NCBI GenBank assembly: GCA_946183145.1
Contig: CAMGZM010000014.1
Location: forward strand, 1 to 60,373
Direction of reading: 5' to 3'
Length of the DNA: 60,373 nucleotides
DNA from: an uncultured Fretibacterium sp.
GTDB taxonomy: Bacteria; Synergistota; Synergistia; Synergistales; Aminobacteriaceae
Below the pieces are notes generated by a model. It made no database searches and had not been told where the DNA came from. It saw only the letters and a list, made by a program, of their open reading frames with translations. Positions 19,373-29,132 of the stretch are shown in pieces. Position numbers and translations under genes: made by a program. Every line of letters starts with the position of its first letter. Position 1 is the first letter of the stretch.

Positions 19373-19972
19373 ATGAAGAAGATTATTCTTTCAGTATTGT
19401 TGCTTGCATTTTGCGGCACGGCGTTTGCGGCTCCCGCTCCTGTAGCGGCTCCCGTCTCAATGAAGCCCGGCGAGGCAGGATTCGAGGAGATCCCCATCGG
19501 TGAGACTCAGGTCGGCCCGTATAACGTTGCGGCGGTATATTTCCAGGCTGTTGACATGTACCCGACAGGAAAAGGACTCTCACGCGAGGAGTCAGACATG
19601 CACCTTGAAGCAGATATTCACCTCAAGCCCGACGCAGCTGTAGCATACGGATTCGGCAACGGCGAGGACATCTGGCCCGCGTATCTCACAGTGAAGTATG
19701 AGATTATCCCGCTGTCCAGCAAGAAGCCCGTAATGTCAGGATCATTCATGCCGATGAACGCTGACGACGGCCCGCACTACGGCGCGAATATCGCAAAAGG
19801 CCTCAAGGTCGGCAAATATACTCTCCGTTTCATCATTGAGCCGCCTTCGGATTACCTTCTTCACATTGATGATGAGACTGGAGTCCCCGCTAAGGAAGGC
19901 GCAAAAGAGTTCTTCAAGACTCACACCGTCGAATTTAAGTGGGACTATACGGCCGAGCAGTTACAGAAGTAA
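19373..19972 (+). CDS. P19/Tp34-family periplasmic iron-binding protein
   Basis: A 199-residue periplasmic metal-binding protein. The signal peptide is MKKIILSVLLLAFCGTAFA. The body carries the family's metal-ligand region around YFQAVDMYPTG and DMHLEADIHL, and PMNADDGPHYG. Proteins of this family dimerise, bind copper and iron, and hand iron to FTR1. I place the start at ATG 19373 because AGGAGG lies at 19357-19362; an upstream in-frame start would add a non-signal-like extension. It lies 42 nt after the permease. Confidence 0.88.
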   Translation: MKKIILSVLLLAFCGTAFAAPAPVAAPVSMKPGEAGFEEIPIGETQVGPYNVAAVYFQAVDMYPTGKGLSREESDMHLEADIHLKPDAAVAYGFGNGEDIWPAYLTVKYEIIPLSSKKPVMSGSFMPMNADDGPHYGANIAKGLKVGKYTLRFIIEPPSDYLLHIDDETGVPAKEGAKEFFKTHTVEFKWDYTAEQLQK

Positions 19973-20004
19973 TCAAGCACAAAAAATATCACGGAAAAAT
20001 TTTG

Positions 20005-20040
20005 CGGAGGCTCTGAAAATTTCGGGGCTTCCGTTTAATT
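20005..20040 (+). terminator. Hairpin between p19 and the DUF2318 gene
   Basis: CGGAGGCTC (20005-20013) pairs with GGGCTTCCG (20025-20033), nine pairs including two G-U, followed by TTTAATT. It may act as a leaky terminator or mRNA stabiliser that lets the two proximal genes be made at higher level than the distal transporter genes. Confidence 0.4.
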
Positions 20041-20049
20041 ATGGGAGGG

Positions 20050-21313
20050 ATGAAAAATTCTTAAGTATCTCGTAGCTGTTACGTATCATCTTTCATCATT
20101 CGCAATAATTCTCGGAATAATATTGAGCTTTTCACGCAGAAAATTTACGGTCATTGCGTCAATTCTCGGATTTGTCGCGGGCTGTGTGATTTTCGGCGTG
20201 AGACTCTATGATCCTCGCGGAATGAATCTCCTGCTAATTTGGTTTAACCGCTGGCTTATCGTAACAATTTCGGGACTCGGAGTCGTCTCGTTGATTCTCG
20301 TTGTGATTGCGTCAGTCTTCAGGGGAAAATTCACGTGGCTTGCGTGCGTGTTAAGTTTGTCGGCGTTAATCGCTGTATCAATGATGTATCTTGTTCCGCC
20401 TGTGTTGCAGTTCACGCGGGAATTTGTGTATTTCGGCGAGGCTGGCATAAGCACAAACGCATTACTCCGCGCTTTAGGTTTCACGCTCGGAATATTCGTA
20501 TGTCTCTTGCTGACGTTGAGCGCGTATGAAGTTCACCAGTCATTGAACACGGCAGGGCAGGGATATTTTTTCGCGGCAATTTCGGCTGTGATTTTCGCCC
20601 TCGAATATCTTACGGCGGCGGCGGCTTCACTTCAGCGGCTGAAAATTCTGCGGACTTCTGACACATTCGCGGGAGTCTCTGTGTTTGACGTAATGATTTG
20701 GAGGGACGCGAATCCCAATGCGTTTTTGTTCGCGCAGTTAGGACTCGCGTTAGCCATGTTGATTTTCGTTATCTATACTCACCTGAAGCCCTCAAGAGTT
20801 TATCCCAACAAAGCACTTTTGCGGAAGGAAAAAGCACGCTTGCGAGATTGCCGGCGTTGGTCATGGAGTCTCTGCACGTGGGGAATCATGGCCGTGTTTA
20901 TCGTAATCGTTCTTCACTGGTACGACACAAAGCCCCCGGAGGAAGTCCAGCCCGAACCTTACGCACTGAATGACGGAATAATCAGCGTGAATCTTGCGGA
21001 CGTTTCAGACGGTCATCTGCATAAATTCTCGTACGTTACGCCAAATGGCTATGATGTTCGCTTCCTCATCGTCAAGAAACCCGCCGGGACTGCTTACGGA
21101 GTCGGCCTCGACGCTTGCGACATATGCGGGATTGCCGGATATTACGAGCGCGGTGATGAGGTTGTCTGCAAACGCTGTGATGTCGTCATGAACAAGAACA
21201 CAATCGGCTTCAAGGGAGGCTGTAATCCTGTTCCGTTTGAATACGAGGTTAGAGCGGGAAAAATTTTCATTGACACTCAAGAATTAGTGAAGCATGAAAC
21301 GAGGTTCAAATAA
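20050..21313 (+). CDS. DUF2318-type iron-sulfur membrane protein
   Basis: A membrane protein of about 420 residues with several N-terminal helices and a C-terminal extracytoplasmic domain carrying cysteine pairs ACDICG, VCKRCD and a later GGCNPVP. This is the DUF2318 signature of the gene next to FTR1-P19 in iron operons, where it probably handles electrons for ferric/ferrous conversion. The natural start appears to be ATG 20050 after GGGAGG, but five A follow and throw the frame off; with four A it reads MKILKYLVAVTYHLSSF and joins the long frame. Without correction the long frame has no ATG near the ribosome-binding site; ATT 20057 or TTG 20123 would be needed. The last codon overlaps the next gene. 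Confidence 0.75.
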
Positions 21314-22575
21314 TGTTTTTGCGAATGATAACAAAGACCCTCATACGGCAGAAAAGCAAGATGATTATGATCGCTTTCACCGTTGTGTTAGGGGTATCAC
21401 TTTCTACGGCCATGATGAATGTTATGTTAGGCGTTGGCGACAAAGTGAACAGAGAGCTTAAAGTTTACGGAGCTAATATCACGGTCAGGCACAAGGACGC
21501 GGCATTGATGAGCGATCTATACGGGCTTGAAGGACAGGGAGTCAACGATAAATTTCTCCGTGAAGATGACGTACTCAAATTGAAGTCTATATTTTGGGGC
21601 TTCAACATTCTTGACTTTGCGCCGATTCTTGAAGGACGCGCGAATCTTAACGGCTCGGAAGTCTCCATCATTGGGACATGGCCGGAAAAACACGCGACAT
21701 TACCGACAGGTGAGGAACTTCACACGGGCTTGAAGTCATTGCGAACTTGGTGGGAGATTAGCGGCGAATGGCTGAATGAAGATGACAATAACAGCGTGAT
21801 GATTGGGAATTTGCTTGCGTCGCAGAAAAATATTCACGTGAATGATACAGTAACAATTGACGGAAAAACTTTCAACGTAAAAGGAATCTTCAACGACGGC
21901 GGGAATGATGACAGCAAAGTGTTAATGACTCTCCCGTCAGCACAAAAACTCCTCAACCTTAACGGCAGAGTCTCAGACATAGAAGTATCAGCCCTCACGA
22001 CTCCCGACAACGATTTAGCACGAAAAGCAGCCCAAGATCCCCGGAGTCTTTCACCGGAAGAATATGAGACGTGGTACTGTACCGCATACGTAAGCGCGAT
22101 ATGCCATCAGATTCAGGAGGTAATAGAGGATGGAGTCGCAAAACCAGTGAGGCAGGTTGCAGAATCAGAAGGAACAATCCTCAACAAAACGACTCTCTTG
22201 ATGATACTGATTACGATTCTAAGCTCTATAGGCTCTGCGCTCGCAATCTCAAACCTAATCACAGCAAGCGTAATCGAACGGAGTCAAGAATTGGGACTCC
22301 TTAAAGCGTTAGGCGCGTATAACTGGCAGATTGTTCTGTTAGTCCTCGCTGAAGTAATGATTACGGGGATTGCTGGCGGTGTTGTCGGTTACTTCATGGG
22401 AATCGGATTCGCACAGATTATAGGGCAGACTGTTTTCGGATCGTACATCGAGATTGCGCGGATGGTGATTCTTATCGTCGCGGTGATTCTGTTCCTCGTT
22501 ACGTTAATCGGGAGCATTCCCGCAATACGTTACTTGATGGCTTTGAAGCCTACGGAGGTTCTACATGGCAAATAA
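21313..22575 (+). CDS. FtsX/MacB-like ABC transporter permease (iron operon)
   Basis: A 420-residue permease: an N-terminal membrane helix (MIMIAFTVVLGVSLSTAMM), a large periplasmic domain, and three C-terminal helices with LGLLKALGAYNWQIV, the FtsX-family coupling region. It corresponds to the first permease of the p19 system. Such MacB-type transporters transmit mechanical work to the periplasm rather than import a substrate directly. The start ATG 21313 overlaps the preceding stop, and the following permease overlaps its end. Confidence 0.85.
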   Translation: MFLRMITKTLIRQKSKMIMIAFTVVLGVSLSTAMMNVMLGVGDKVNRELKVYGANITVRHKDAALMSDLYGLEGQGVNDKFLREDDVLKLKSIFWGFNILDFAPILEGRANLNGSEVSIIGTWPEKHATLPTGEELHTGLKSLRTWWEISGEWLNEDDNNSVMIGNLLASQKNIHVNDTVTIDGKTFNVKGIFNDGGNDDSKVLMTLPSAQKLLNLNGRVSDIEVSALTTPDNDLARKAAQDPRSLSPEEYETWYCTAYVSAICHQIQEVIEDGVAKPVRQVAESEGTILNKTTLLMILITILSSIGSALAISNLITASVIERSQELGLLKALGAYNWQIVLLVLAEVMITGIAGGVVGYFMGIGFAQIIGQTVFGSYIEIARMVILIVAVILFLVTLIGSIPAIRYLMALKPTEVLHGK

Positions 22576-23800
22576 CACAGAGAAGCGCAATAGACACGGA
22601 AGCCGCCGGAAGATGTATATCCGAATGGTAGCAGGCTCATTGATACGCCGGGCATCACGACTCATTATCGCGGTGCTTGCGATTGCTATCGGAGCTACGA
22701 TTTTGTCCGGCCTCGTAACAATATATTACGACATTCCCGAACAATTAGGGCGCGAGTTTAGATCTTACGGCGCGAATCTCATTGTGTTACCGCGTGGAGA
22801 GTCAAAGATTACGCGTGAGACTTTGCAGAAATTGCGCGGGCTAATCGGTGATGAAAAAATTGTAGGCATGGCACCATACCGCTATCAGACAGTCAAAATC
22901 AACGAACAGCCGTATATTATCGCCGGGACTGACTTAACGGAAGCGGAGAAGAACAGCCCGTTTTGGTACGTTGAAGGGAGCTGGGGAAATTCTGCGGATG
23001 TCTCGCAGGTCATGACAGGCCACGAGATAGCGCAGACATTAGGACTCAAATTAGGCGACACGTTCATGGTTCAGGGCGTGAAATATGGACATCACGCAGA
23101 GGCCTCAAGGCAAGATCTTTCAGCAGAAGAGAATCAGAAGAGAGACTCGGCGCGTCAAAACTTCCACAGAAATTTTACGGTGAAAGGGATCGTATCAACA
23201 GGAGGAGCGGAAGAAGGATTCATTTTTGCTGATATTGATATGCTTGATGAATTGATAGGTGATACGTTTCGTGCTGATGTCATAGAGTGCAGCATAGTTG
23301 CGGACGCTGAAGAACTTTCTGCGCTGTCAGAGCGAATCGAAAACGAAATCCCCGAATTAATGCCGCGTGCTGTGAGGAGACTCACTCAGTCGCAGGATAT
23401 AGTACTCGGAAAATTGCAGGCTCTCGTACTTCTCGTTACGGTTGTGGTACTCATCATCACAATGATTTCTGTTTACACGACAATGACGGCCATGATTGCG
23501 GAAAGACGGCGCGAGATTGCGCTGAAGAAAGCGTTAGGAGCTGAGAACAGACTCGTGATGGGTGAATTGCTCGGTGAAGGGGTAATGCTCGGCTTCATCG
23601 GCGGCGCGTTGGGCGTATTCTTGGGATTCGAGTTCGCGTTACGTGTAAGCCTTAACGTTTTCGGACGGGGGATAAACTTTCAGCCCGTGTTAATCCCCGC
23701 AACAATCGCGATATTCATCATCATCACCGTAACAGCCTCAATAATTCCAGTACGCAGGGTAATGGACATTCACCCCGCAATAGTCCTTAAAGGAGAATGA
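22565..23800 (+). CDS. FtsX/MacB-like ABC transporter permease (iron operon)
   Basis: A 411-residue paralogue of the preceding permease with the same plan: basic N-terminus, one helix (LIIAVLAIAIGATILSGLV), periplasmic domain and three C-terminal helices with REIALKKALGAENRLVMGE. ATG 22565 lies after GGAGG and overlaps the previous gene by 11 nt. The two permeases probably form a heterodimer with the ATPase encoded next. Confidence 0.85.
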   Translation: MANNTEKRNRHGSRRKMYIRMVAGSLIRRASRLIIAVLAIAIGATILSGLVTIYYDIPEQLGREFRSYGANLIVLPRGESKITRETLQKLRGLIGDEKIVGMAPYRYQTVKINEQPYIIAGTDLTEAEKNSPFWYVEGSWGNSADVSQVMTGHEIAQTLGLKLGDTFMVQGVKYGHHAEASRQDLSAEENQKRDSARQNFHRNFTVKGIVSTGGAEEGFIFADIDMLDELIGDTFRADVIECSIVADAEELSALSERIENEIPELMPRAVRRLTQSQDIVLGKLQALVLLVTVVVLIITMISVYTTMTAMIAERRREIALKKALGAENRLVMGELLGEGVMLGFIGGALGVFLGFEFALRVSLNVFGRGINFQPVLIPATIAIFIIITVTASIIPVRRVMDIHPAIVLKGE

Positions 23801-24516
23801 TTATGCCAAAAACTATTTTACAGCTTCAGAACGTCTCAAAGATTTACGGTAACTTGAAAGCCCTCGCAGATATAAATCTTTCTGTCAATGCGGGCGACTG
23901 GCTTTCTATAATGGGGCCTTCAGGCTCAGGAAAAACGACAATGATCAACATAATCGGCTGCATGGATACACCGTCAACAGGAAGCGTGATACTTGACGGA
24001 ACCGACATAAGCAAAGAGAACGCCGCAAATCTCACACGAATACGCCGGGACAAAATCGGACTCATCTTCCAGCAGTTTCACCTGATAAGCTATCTTACAG
24101 CCGTCGAGAATGTCATGGTCGCGCAGTATTATCACAGTATGCCCGATGAGGAAGAAGCACTAGAAGCCCTCGCAAAAGTCGGACTTGCTGACAGAGCTAA
24201 TCATCTTCCCGCGCAGTTATCCGGCGGAGAACAGCAAAGAGTATGTATAGCTCGTGCGCTGATAAATTCCCCGCAAATACTTTTAGGCGATGAACCAACA
24301 GGGAATCTTGACGAGGAAAACGAGGGAATCGTTGTAGACATTTTCAGGCGTTTGCATGAAGAGGGAGTAACGATTATCGTTGTAACTCATGATCCTGAAG
24401 TCGGAGATGTGGCGCAGAGAAAAATTATTCTCGAACATGGCCGTATTGTTGATGATATTGACCAGTCCGCGACATTCGGTGAAGCGTTAAGGCTTAAAGG
24501 CAAGGGAAGAGTCTAA
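23797..24516 (+). CDS. ABC transporter ATP-binding protein (iron operon)
   Basis: A 239-residue ATPase of the LolD/MacB type: Walker A GPSGSGKTT, Q-loop FQQFHLI, signature LSGGEQQR, Walker B LLGDEPTGNLD and switch histidine VTHDPEV. It overlaps the second permease by 4 nt and completes the six-gene unit. In Campylobacter two thioredoxin-like genes follow; none is present here. Confidence 0.9.
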   Translation: MIMPKTILQLQNVSKIYGNLKALADINLSVNAGDWLSIMGPSGSGKTTMINIIGCMDTPSTGSVILDGTDISKENAANLTRIRRDKIGLIFQQFHLISYLTAVENVMVAQYYHSMPDEEEALEALAKVGLADRANHLPAQLSGGEQQRVCIARALINSPQILLGDEPTGNLDEENEGIVVDIFRRLHEEGVTIIVVTHDPEVGDVAQRKIILEHGRIVDDIDQSATFGEALRLKGKGRV

Positions 24517-24540
24517 AACAGCGGAGTGATAAACGCATTT

Positions 24541-24590
24541 GCGCCGCAAACTTTTACCCCTTCAAGCGTGAAACTATGCGGCGTTGTTTC
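24541..24590 (+). terminator. Weak hairpin after the iron operon
   Basis: GCGCCGCA (24541-24548) can pair with TGCGGCGT (24577-24584) across a 28-nt loop, followed by TGTTTC. The large loop and poor T run make it doubtful. Confidence 0.25.
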
Positions 24591-24688
24591 ATTCTGTTAT
24601 CTCGCAGCAGCTGTTATATGATCGAGCAAGGCACTTAGTTATATAATAAACATACAATGAGACTTGTGCAACAAAGGGGCGAATTTAT

Positions 24689-25483
24689 ATGTCTTGGCTA
24701 TGGTCTGCTCTTATGCCTCATCCTCCTGTTTTATTGCCGGAAATAGGCAGGGGCAGGGAAAAAGAAGCTGTAAAAACCTTGCAAGGAATCGAACAAATTA
24801 CATCGGCCATAAGAAAGCCTGATTTTCTTTTTGTTCTTTCTCCTCATCAGCCTTACTCATCAGGAGCTTTGTTTATAAATTCCGCAGATGTTTATCACGG
24901 TTCATTTGCTTTGTTTGGAGTTCCTCATGTGAAGCTGAGTATGATTTCAGCAGATATTTCTGAAATTTGCGCGTATCTGGAAAAATCTGGCATTCCTGTA
25001 CGCATGAAGGCGTTTGAAGATTTAACACGTGATCAAGGAAGCATGGTGCCTCTTTATTTCATGAAACGTGCGTGGGGAGATTTGCCGCCTGTAATTATCT
25101 CTTCTCCGATAGGTCTTGCGCCTCATCAGGCATTCGCAATGGGTCAGTTTCTGGCGCAGTTCCCCGTCAAGAAAAATTTTGCGCTGCTGGCAAGCGGAGA
25201 TCTTTCACACCGCCTTACACCTGATGCCCCTGCTGGTTATGAGCCTGAATACGCTCCGATTTTTGAGTCTGCTGTCGAGGAAGCTCTCAAAATGTCTTCA
25301 CCTGATCCGCTTTTCAGCCTTGATGAATTTCTCATTGAACGCGCCGGGGAATGCGGTCTCCGGTCTCTTATGGCTATGCTGGGTTTAGTTTCGTGTATGC
25401 CAGACTCAAGTATAGATATTTTCTCGCATGAATGGCCGTTTGGTGTCGGCTATTGCAATGCCTTATGGAGGAATCATGAATAA
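24689..25483 (+). CDS. amrB: AmmeMemoRadiSam system protein B (Memo-like, class III extradiol dioxygenase fold)
   Basis: A 264-residue protein of the Memo/LigB-like fold. Conserved metal-site positions are seen as MPHPPVLLPEIG at the N-terminus, VLSPHQPYSSG, and LLASGDLSHRLTPD. It is followed by AMMECR1 and a radical SAM protein, the defining AmmeMemoRadiSam trio found across archaea and anaerobic bacteria. The biochemical reaction is not established; a modification of protein or RNA has been suggested. ATG 24689 is preceded by AAAGGGG. Confidence 0.8.
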   Translation: MSWLWSALMPHPPVLLPEIGRGREKEAVKTLQGIEQITSAIRKPDFLFVLSPHQPYSSGALFINSADVYHGSFALFGVPHVKLSMISADISEICAYLEKSGIPVRMKAFEDLTRDQGSMVPLYFMKRAWGDLPPVIISSPIGLAPHQAFAMGQFLAQFPVKKNFALLASGDLSHRLTPDAPAGYEPEYAPIFESAVEEALKMSSPDPLFSLDEFLIERAGECGLRSLMAMLGLVSCMPDSSIDIFSHEWPFGVGYCNALWRNHE

Positions 25484-26000
25484 CGCTCCCGTAAAACTCG
25501 CACGCGAAACTGTAACAAGGCTGCTTGAAGGACATTCTTTGCCCGAAAACGGAAATGAAGTAACAGCTTCTACACTATGGAAAGAGCACAGAGCCTGCTT
25601 TGTGTCAATCAAGAGGAACAACGGCGAACTGCGGGGCTGTATCGGAACTTTAAGCCCGTTATATGCTTCTCTTGACATGGAAATTATCGCTAATGCTGTA
25701 TCAGCCTCAACACGCGATCCAAGATTCCCGCCAATGACGAAAGATGAGCTTGATTCCGTAATTTTTTCCGTTGATGTACTCTCTGAGCCTGAAACTGTCA
25801 GCGGAATCGAACAGCTTGATCCTAAGAAATACGGCGTTATTGTCTCAAGAGAATACCGGCGCGGCGTTCTTCTGCCTGATCTTGAGGGCGTGAATACTTC
25901 TGAGCAGCAGGTTCAAATTGCCGCCATGAAAGCTGGCTTGTATGATCTTGATGGTGTCAAGCTGGAACGGTTTACAGTTGAGCGTTACAAGGAAATATGA
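25476..26000 (+). CDS. amrA: AmmeMemoRadiSam system protein A (AMMECR1 domain)
   Basis: A 174-residue AMMECR1-domain protein with the characteristic GELRGCIGTL motif, followed by ANAVSASTRDPRFPP. I start it at ATG 25476 because GGAGG is directly upstream; the longer in-frame extension overlaps the previous gene. The stop overlaps the next gene (ATGA). Human AMMECR1 is a homologue of unresolved function. The tight spacing suggests the three products act together. Confidence 0.88.
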   Translation: MNNAPVKLARETVTRLLEGHSLPENGNEVTASTLWKEHRACFVSIKRNNGELRGCIGTLSPLYASLDMEIIANAVSASTRDPRFPPMTKDELDSVIFSVDVLSEPETVSGIEQLDPKKYGVIVSREYRRGVLLPDLEGVNTSEQQVQIAAMKAGLYDLDGVKLERFTVERYKEI

Positions 26001-26860
26001 TTAGTGCCGAGTGGTGGAGAAAGAACGATGATAACAGTGTCTCCTGCTTTCTTTGCTTCAGGGGCTGTAAAATTGCAGATGGTCATTGCGGGGCTTGCGG
26101 AGTACGCTTCAATGAAAAAGGCGTGCTGATTTCTCCGTACCTGGGGAAATTCTGTGCCTGTGCTGTTGATCCTGTCGAAAAGAAGCCGCTTTATCACTGG
26201 AAGCCTGACACTCTCATTTACTCGCTGGGCAGTATAGGCTGTACTATGAATTGTCCCTTTTGCCAAAATTATAGGATTGCACGCCCGGAGAAAACGCTCC
26301 CATTAACACATGAAATTACAGCATACGAGCTTGTGCGGAATGTCAGAGACTTAAACCTTGACTCAGTTGCTTTTACCTACAACGAGCCTACACTTCAAGC
26401 CGAATATATTTGCTCTTGCGCTCCTGTGCTTAAGGAGAATGGTATTGCTGTCGTTCTTGTAACAAACGGTGCTATGTCATCTGAAGCAGCTTCTGAGATT
26501 ATTTCATGTATGGGCAATGACGGAGCTGTCAACATAGACATCAAGGCGTTTAACGATAAGGCTTACAGAATGCTTGACGGCAGTTTGGGAACGGTCAAAA
26601 GCAATATACAATCATTTGTTCAAGCTGGTATACATACAGAATTAACGCACCTCGTTGTGCCGGGCATTAACGATAACATTGACTCTTTCGCTGAGATGGT
26701 TGAATGGATTGCTGCTGTTTCACGTGATATTCCGTTGCACATTACACGATATTTCCCCGCTAGAAATTATCACGAGCCGCCGACAAATACAGAACTTCTC
26801 TATTTCATGGCCTCAATCGCAAAAGGGAAATTACGCTTTGTGCATATTGGCAATGTGTAA
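25997..26860 (+). CDS. amrS: AmmeMemoRadiSam system radical SAM enzyme
   Basis: A 287-residue radical SAM protein. The cluster-binding CTMNCPFC gives the CxxxCxxC motif (C82, C86, C89). An extra cysteine-rich segment precedes it (C17, C20, C24, C31, C34). FTYNEPTL and NIDIKAFNDKAYR match pyruvate-formate-lyase-activase-like members. It is the third gene of the trio, overlapping AMMECR1 by 4 nt. Confidence 0.9.
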   Translation: MISAEWWRKNDDNSVSCFLCFRGCKIADGHCGACGVRFNEKGVLISPYLGKFCACAVDPVEKKPLYHWKPDTLIYSLGSIGCTMNCPFCQNYRIARPEKTLPLTHEITAYELVRNVRDLNLDSVAFTYNEPTLQAEYICSCAPVLKENGIAVVLVTNGAMSSEAASEIISCMGNDGAVNIDIKAFNDKAYRMLDGSLGTVKSNIQSFVQAGIHTELTHLVVPGINDNIDSFAEMVEWIAAVSRDIPLHITRYFPARNYHEPPTNTELLYFMASIAKGKLRFVHIGNV

Positions 26861-27032
26861 ATGAAGGTCAGTTAATGTCCTATAATTCCGCTATAATTTC
26901 CCCGCTTCAAAAATGTTTCATTAAGATTACATATCGGCAGCACGAGGACAGTTTGAGATTAGGCTAGTTAATCCCGTCAATTTTTCGTTGATGTCATAAA
27001 GACGGATATTCGCTCAGGAGGTGTTTTCATCT

Positions 27033-28100
27033 ATGCTTGAGGAAATATTATCACCCGAAAATCTCGGCGCAGCTTATGCCAAAGTCGTCCAGAATAACGG
27101 GGCTTGCGGCATTGACGGCATGTCAGCAAAAGAGCTTTCTGCATTTCTTGAACGCAGCGGCGAAAGAATCATCAACGCCATTCTTGCAGGAACGTATACC
27201 CCCCAGCCTGTAAAAACCGTGAAAATCCCTAAATCCGACGGCAAGTTGAGGACTCTCGGAATCCCAACAGCAATTGACAGATTTATTCAGCGTGCAGTTG
27301 TTCAGGTTTTAGCACCGCTTTACGAGAATATATTTTCTGATGACAGCTTCGGCTTCAGGCCGGAACGAGGCATTGAGGACGCTGTGAAAAAATCTCTGCA
27401 ATATCTTAACAGCGGCCATGACTGGGCGGCAGATCTGGACATGGAAAAATTTTTTGACTCTGTATGCCGTGAAAAACTTTTGCAGATTTTAATCCGGGAT
27501 ATTCACGATAAAAGAGTCCTGAAGCTGATAAATTCCTACATTAATTGCGATGCTGTTGACAGGTGCAGGCGCATTCATACCAGCGCGGGAATACATCAGG
27601 GCGGGCCTCTTTCTCCCCTACTCGCTAATATCATGCTTAACGAACTGGACAGAGAATTAACCAGAAGGGGCGAACTTTTTGTGCGTTACGCTGACGACAT
27701 GATGATTTTCTGCCGGAATGAAATTTCAGCAAGAAACGCATTGAAACACATCACGCCTTACATCGAAAAGGGGCTGTCTTTGAAAATCAACGGTGAAAAA
27801 ACTTCCATATCTCACGCCGAAAAAATAAAATTCTTAGGTTACGGATTTTTTCTGACTCCTGAAGGCTACAAGATAAAAATTCACCCCGACTCAATCAGCA
27901 AATTCAAAGAAAGAGTCATATCGCTTGCAAAACGCAACGAGACCGAAAAAATCCGTCAGTATTTCACCGCATGGATAACTCATTACAGACTCGCAGATCT
28001 GGACAGCTTTTTACACGACTGCCGGAAATGGCTCACATTCTCACAAGAAACTCAAAACTTTTTGGCCTCTTTCCGCCTCAAGCAGCTAAAGCAATCATAA
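27033..28100 (+). CDS. CRISPR-associated reverse transcriptase (group II intron-like)
   Basis: A 355-residue RT next to cas1. The finger and palm motifs are ADLDMEKFFDSV, IHQGGPLSPLLANIML and the catalytic YADD (about residues 219-222). KFLGYGFFLTPEGYKI and a maturase-like thumb (WITHYRLADLDSFLHDCRKW) follow. No endonuclease or intron RNA is seen. CRISPR RTs let Cas1-Cas2 acquire spacers from RNA. ATG 27033 is preceded by AGGAGG at 27016-27021; an in-frame GTG at 27021 overlaps it. It is not fused to Cas1: the stop lies 17 nt before the cas1 ATG. Confidence 0.9.
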   Translation: MLEEILSPENLGAAYAKVVQNNGACGIDGMSAKELSAFLERSGERIINAILAGTYTPQPVKTVKIPKSDGKLRTLGIPTAIDRFIQRAVVQVLAPLYENIFSDDSFGFRPERGIEDAVKKSLQYLNSGHDWAADLDMEKFFDSVCREKLLQILIRDIHDKRVLKLINSYINCDAVDRCRRIHTSAGIHQGGPLSPLLANIMLNELDRELTRRGELFVRYADDMMIFCRNEISARNALKHITPYIEKGLSLKINGEKTSISHAEKIKFLGYGFFLTPEGYKIKIHPDSISKFKERVISLAKRNETEKIRQYFTAWITHYRLADLDSFLHDCRKWLTFSQETQNFLASFRLKQLKQS

Positions 28101-28117
28101 CGGGAGCTTTCTTTACG

Positions 28118-29122
28118 ATGAGAAAAACTCTGTATATATTCAGTTCCTCCACACTGAAGCGCAAAGACAACACACTTCTTATACAGGTCAAGAATAAAGA
28201 CATTCAATATCTGCCTGTTGAATCAGTCGAGGAAATTTTTGTGATGGGAAATATTGAAATCAACAAGAGTCTTCTGGAGCTTTTAACCGAAAAGGGAATC
28301 GTCGTTCACTTTTTCGACTATTACGGCTCTTACTCCGGCACTTATTACCCGCCTGAAAGCAAAAACTCCGGGCAGGTCTTTCTGAGTCAGGCTGCCTTCT
28401 GTCTGAATGAACATAAACGTCATGAACTCGCTGCGGCGTTCGTCATCGGCGGAATAAGGAACATGATCGGCCTTATCAGCTATTACCAGAGACGGCACAA
28501 GAGCATATACTCTCAGGACATCGCTGAATATCTGCGTTTCTGCATGGCTCAGGCTCCCGGAACATATGACATAAATTCTCTGATGGGCATTGAAGGCACC
28601 GCACGAAGCAAGTACTATGAATTTTTCGACAGGCTGATAACTGATGAGAATTTCAAGATCATACGACGGATACGCAGACCGCCGAACAACATCATGAACG
28701 CCCTGATCAGTTTCATTAACTCAATGTGCTACGCGGAGACTCTGACTCAGATTTACCACACACATTTAGACCCGCGAATAAGTTTTCTTCATTCGCCTTC
28801 TGACAGGAGGATCAGCCTTAATCTTGATGTCTCGGAGATATTCAAGCCTGCATTAGTTGACCGTCTGATATTTTTCCTCGTCAACAAAAGAATGCTGAAG
28901 CCTTCCGATTTTGAGTCCGGCAAAGACGGGGGAGTCTATGCTTCACATGATGCCCGGAAAATTATTGCTGAGGCTTGGGAGAAATCTTTGCGCGGTACAA
29001 TCACATATCCCGGTACGAATCAAAAAATGGGCTGGCGGCGTGTCATTCGCTCGGAAGTTTTCAAGGTTCAAAGATTTATCATCGAGGGCGTTCGTTATGT
29101 GCCTTTTCTTTTCGACTGGTAG
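28118..29122 (+). CDS. cas1: Cas1 integrase
   Basis: A 334-residue Cas1, the catalytic half of the spacer integrase. The N-terminal beta domain is MRKTLYIFSSSTLKRKDNT. The active-site set is recognisable as E in MGIEGTARSKYYEFF, H in SFLHSPSDRR and the acidic DVSEIFKPALVDRLIF. The start is ATG 28118. The frame is open 147 nt further upstream inside the RT gene, but that peptide does not look like Cas1. Confidence 0.93.
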   Translation: MRKTLYIFSSSTLKRKDNTLLIQVKNKDIQYLPVESVEEIFVMGNIEINKSLLELLTEKGIVVHFFDYYGSYSGTYYPPESKNSGQVFLSQAAFCLNEHKRHELAAAFVIGGIRNMIGLISYYQRRHKSIYSQDIAEYLRFCMAQAPGTYDINSLMGIEGTARSKYYEFFDRLITDENFKIIRRIRRPPNNIMNALISFINSMCYAETLTQIYHTHLDPRISFLHSPSDRRISLNLDVSEIFKPALVDRLIFFLVNKRMLKPSDFESGKDGGVYASHDARKIIAEAWEKSLRGTITYPGTNQKMGWRRVIRSEVFKVQRFIIEGVRYVPFLFDW

Positions 29123-29132
29123 GAGGGGTAAT

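Noticed and set aside
24517-24688. Possible tRNA or small RNA in the gap
   Set aside because: Only a weak large-loop hairpin; no cloverleaf or T-loop sequence.
27971-28118. RT-Cas1 fusion by frameshift, since the cas1 frame is open into the RT gene
   Set aside because: The overlap peptide looks random, RT has its own stop and full thumb, and Cas1 has a proper ATG and canonical N-terminus.
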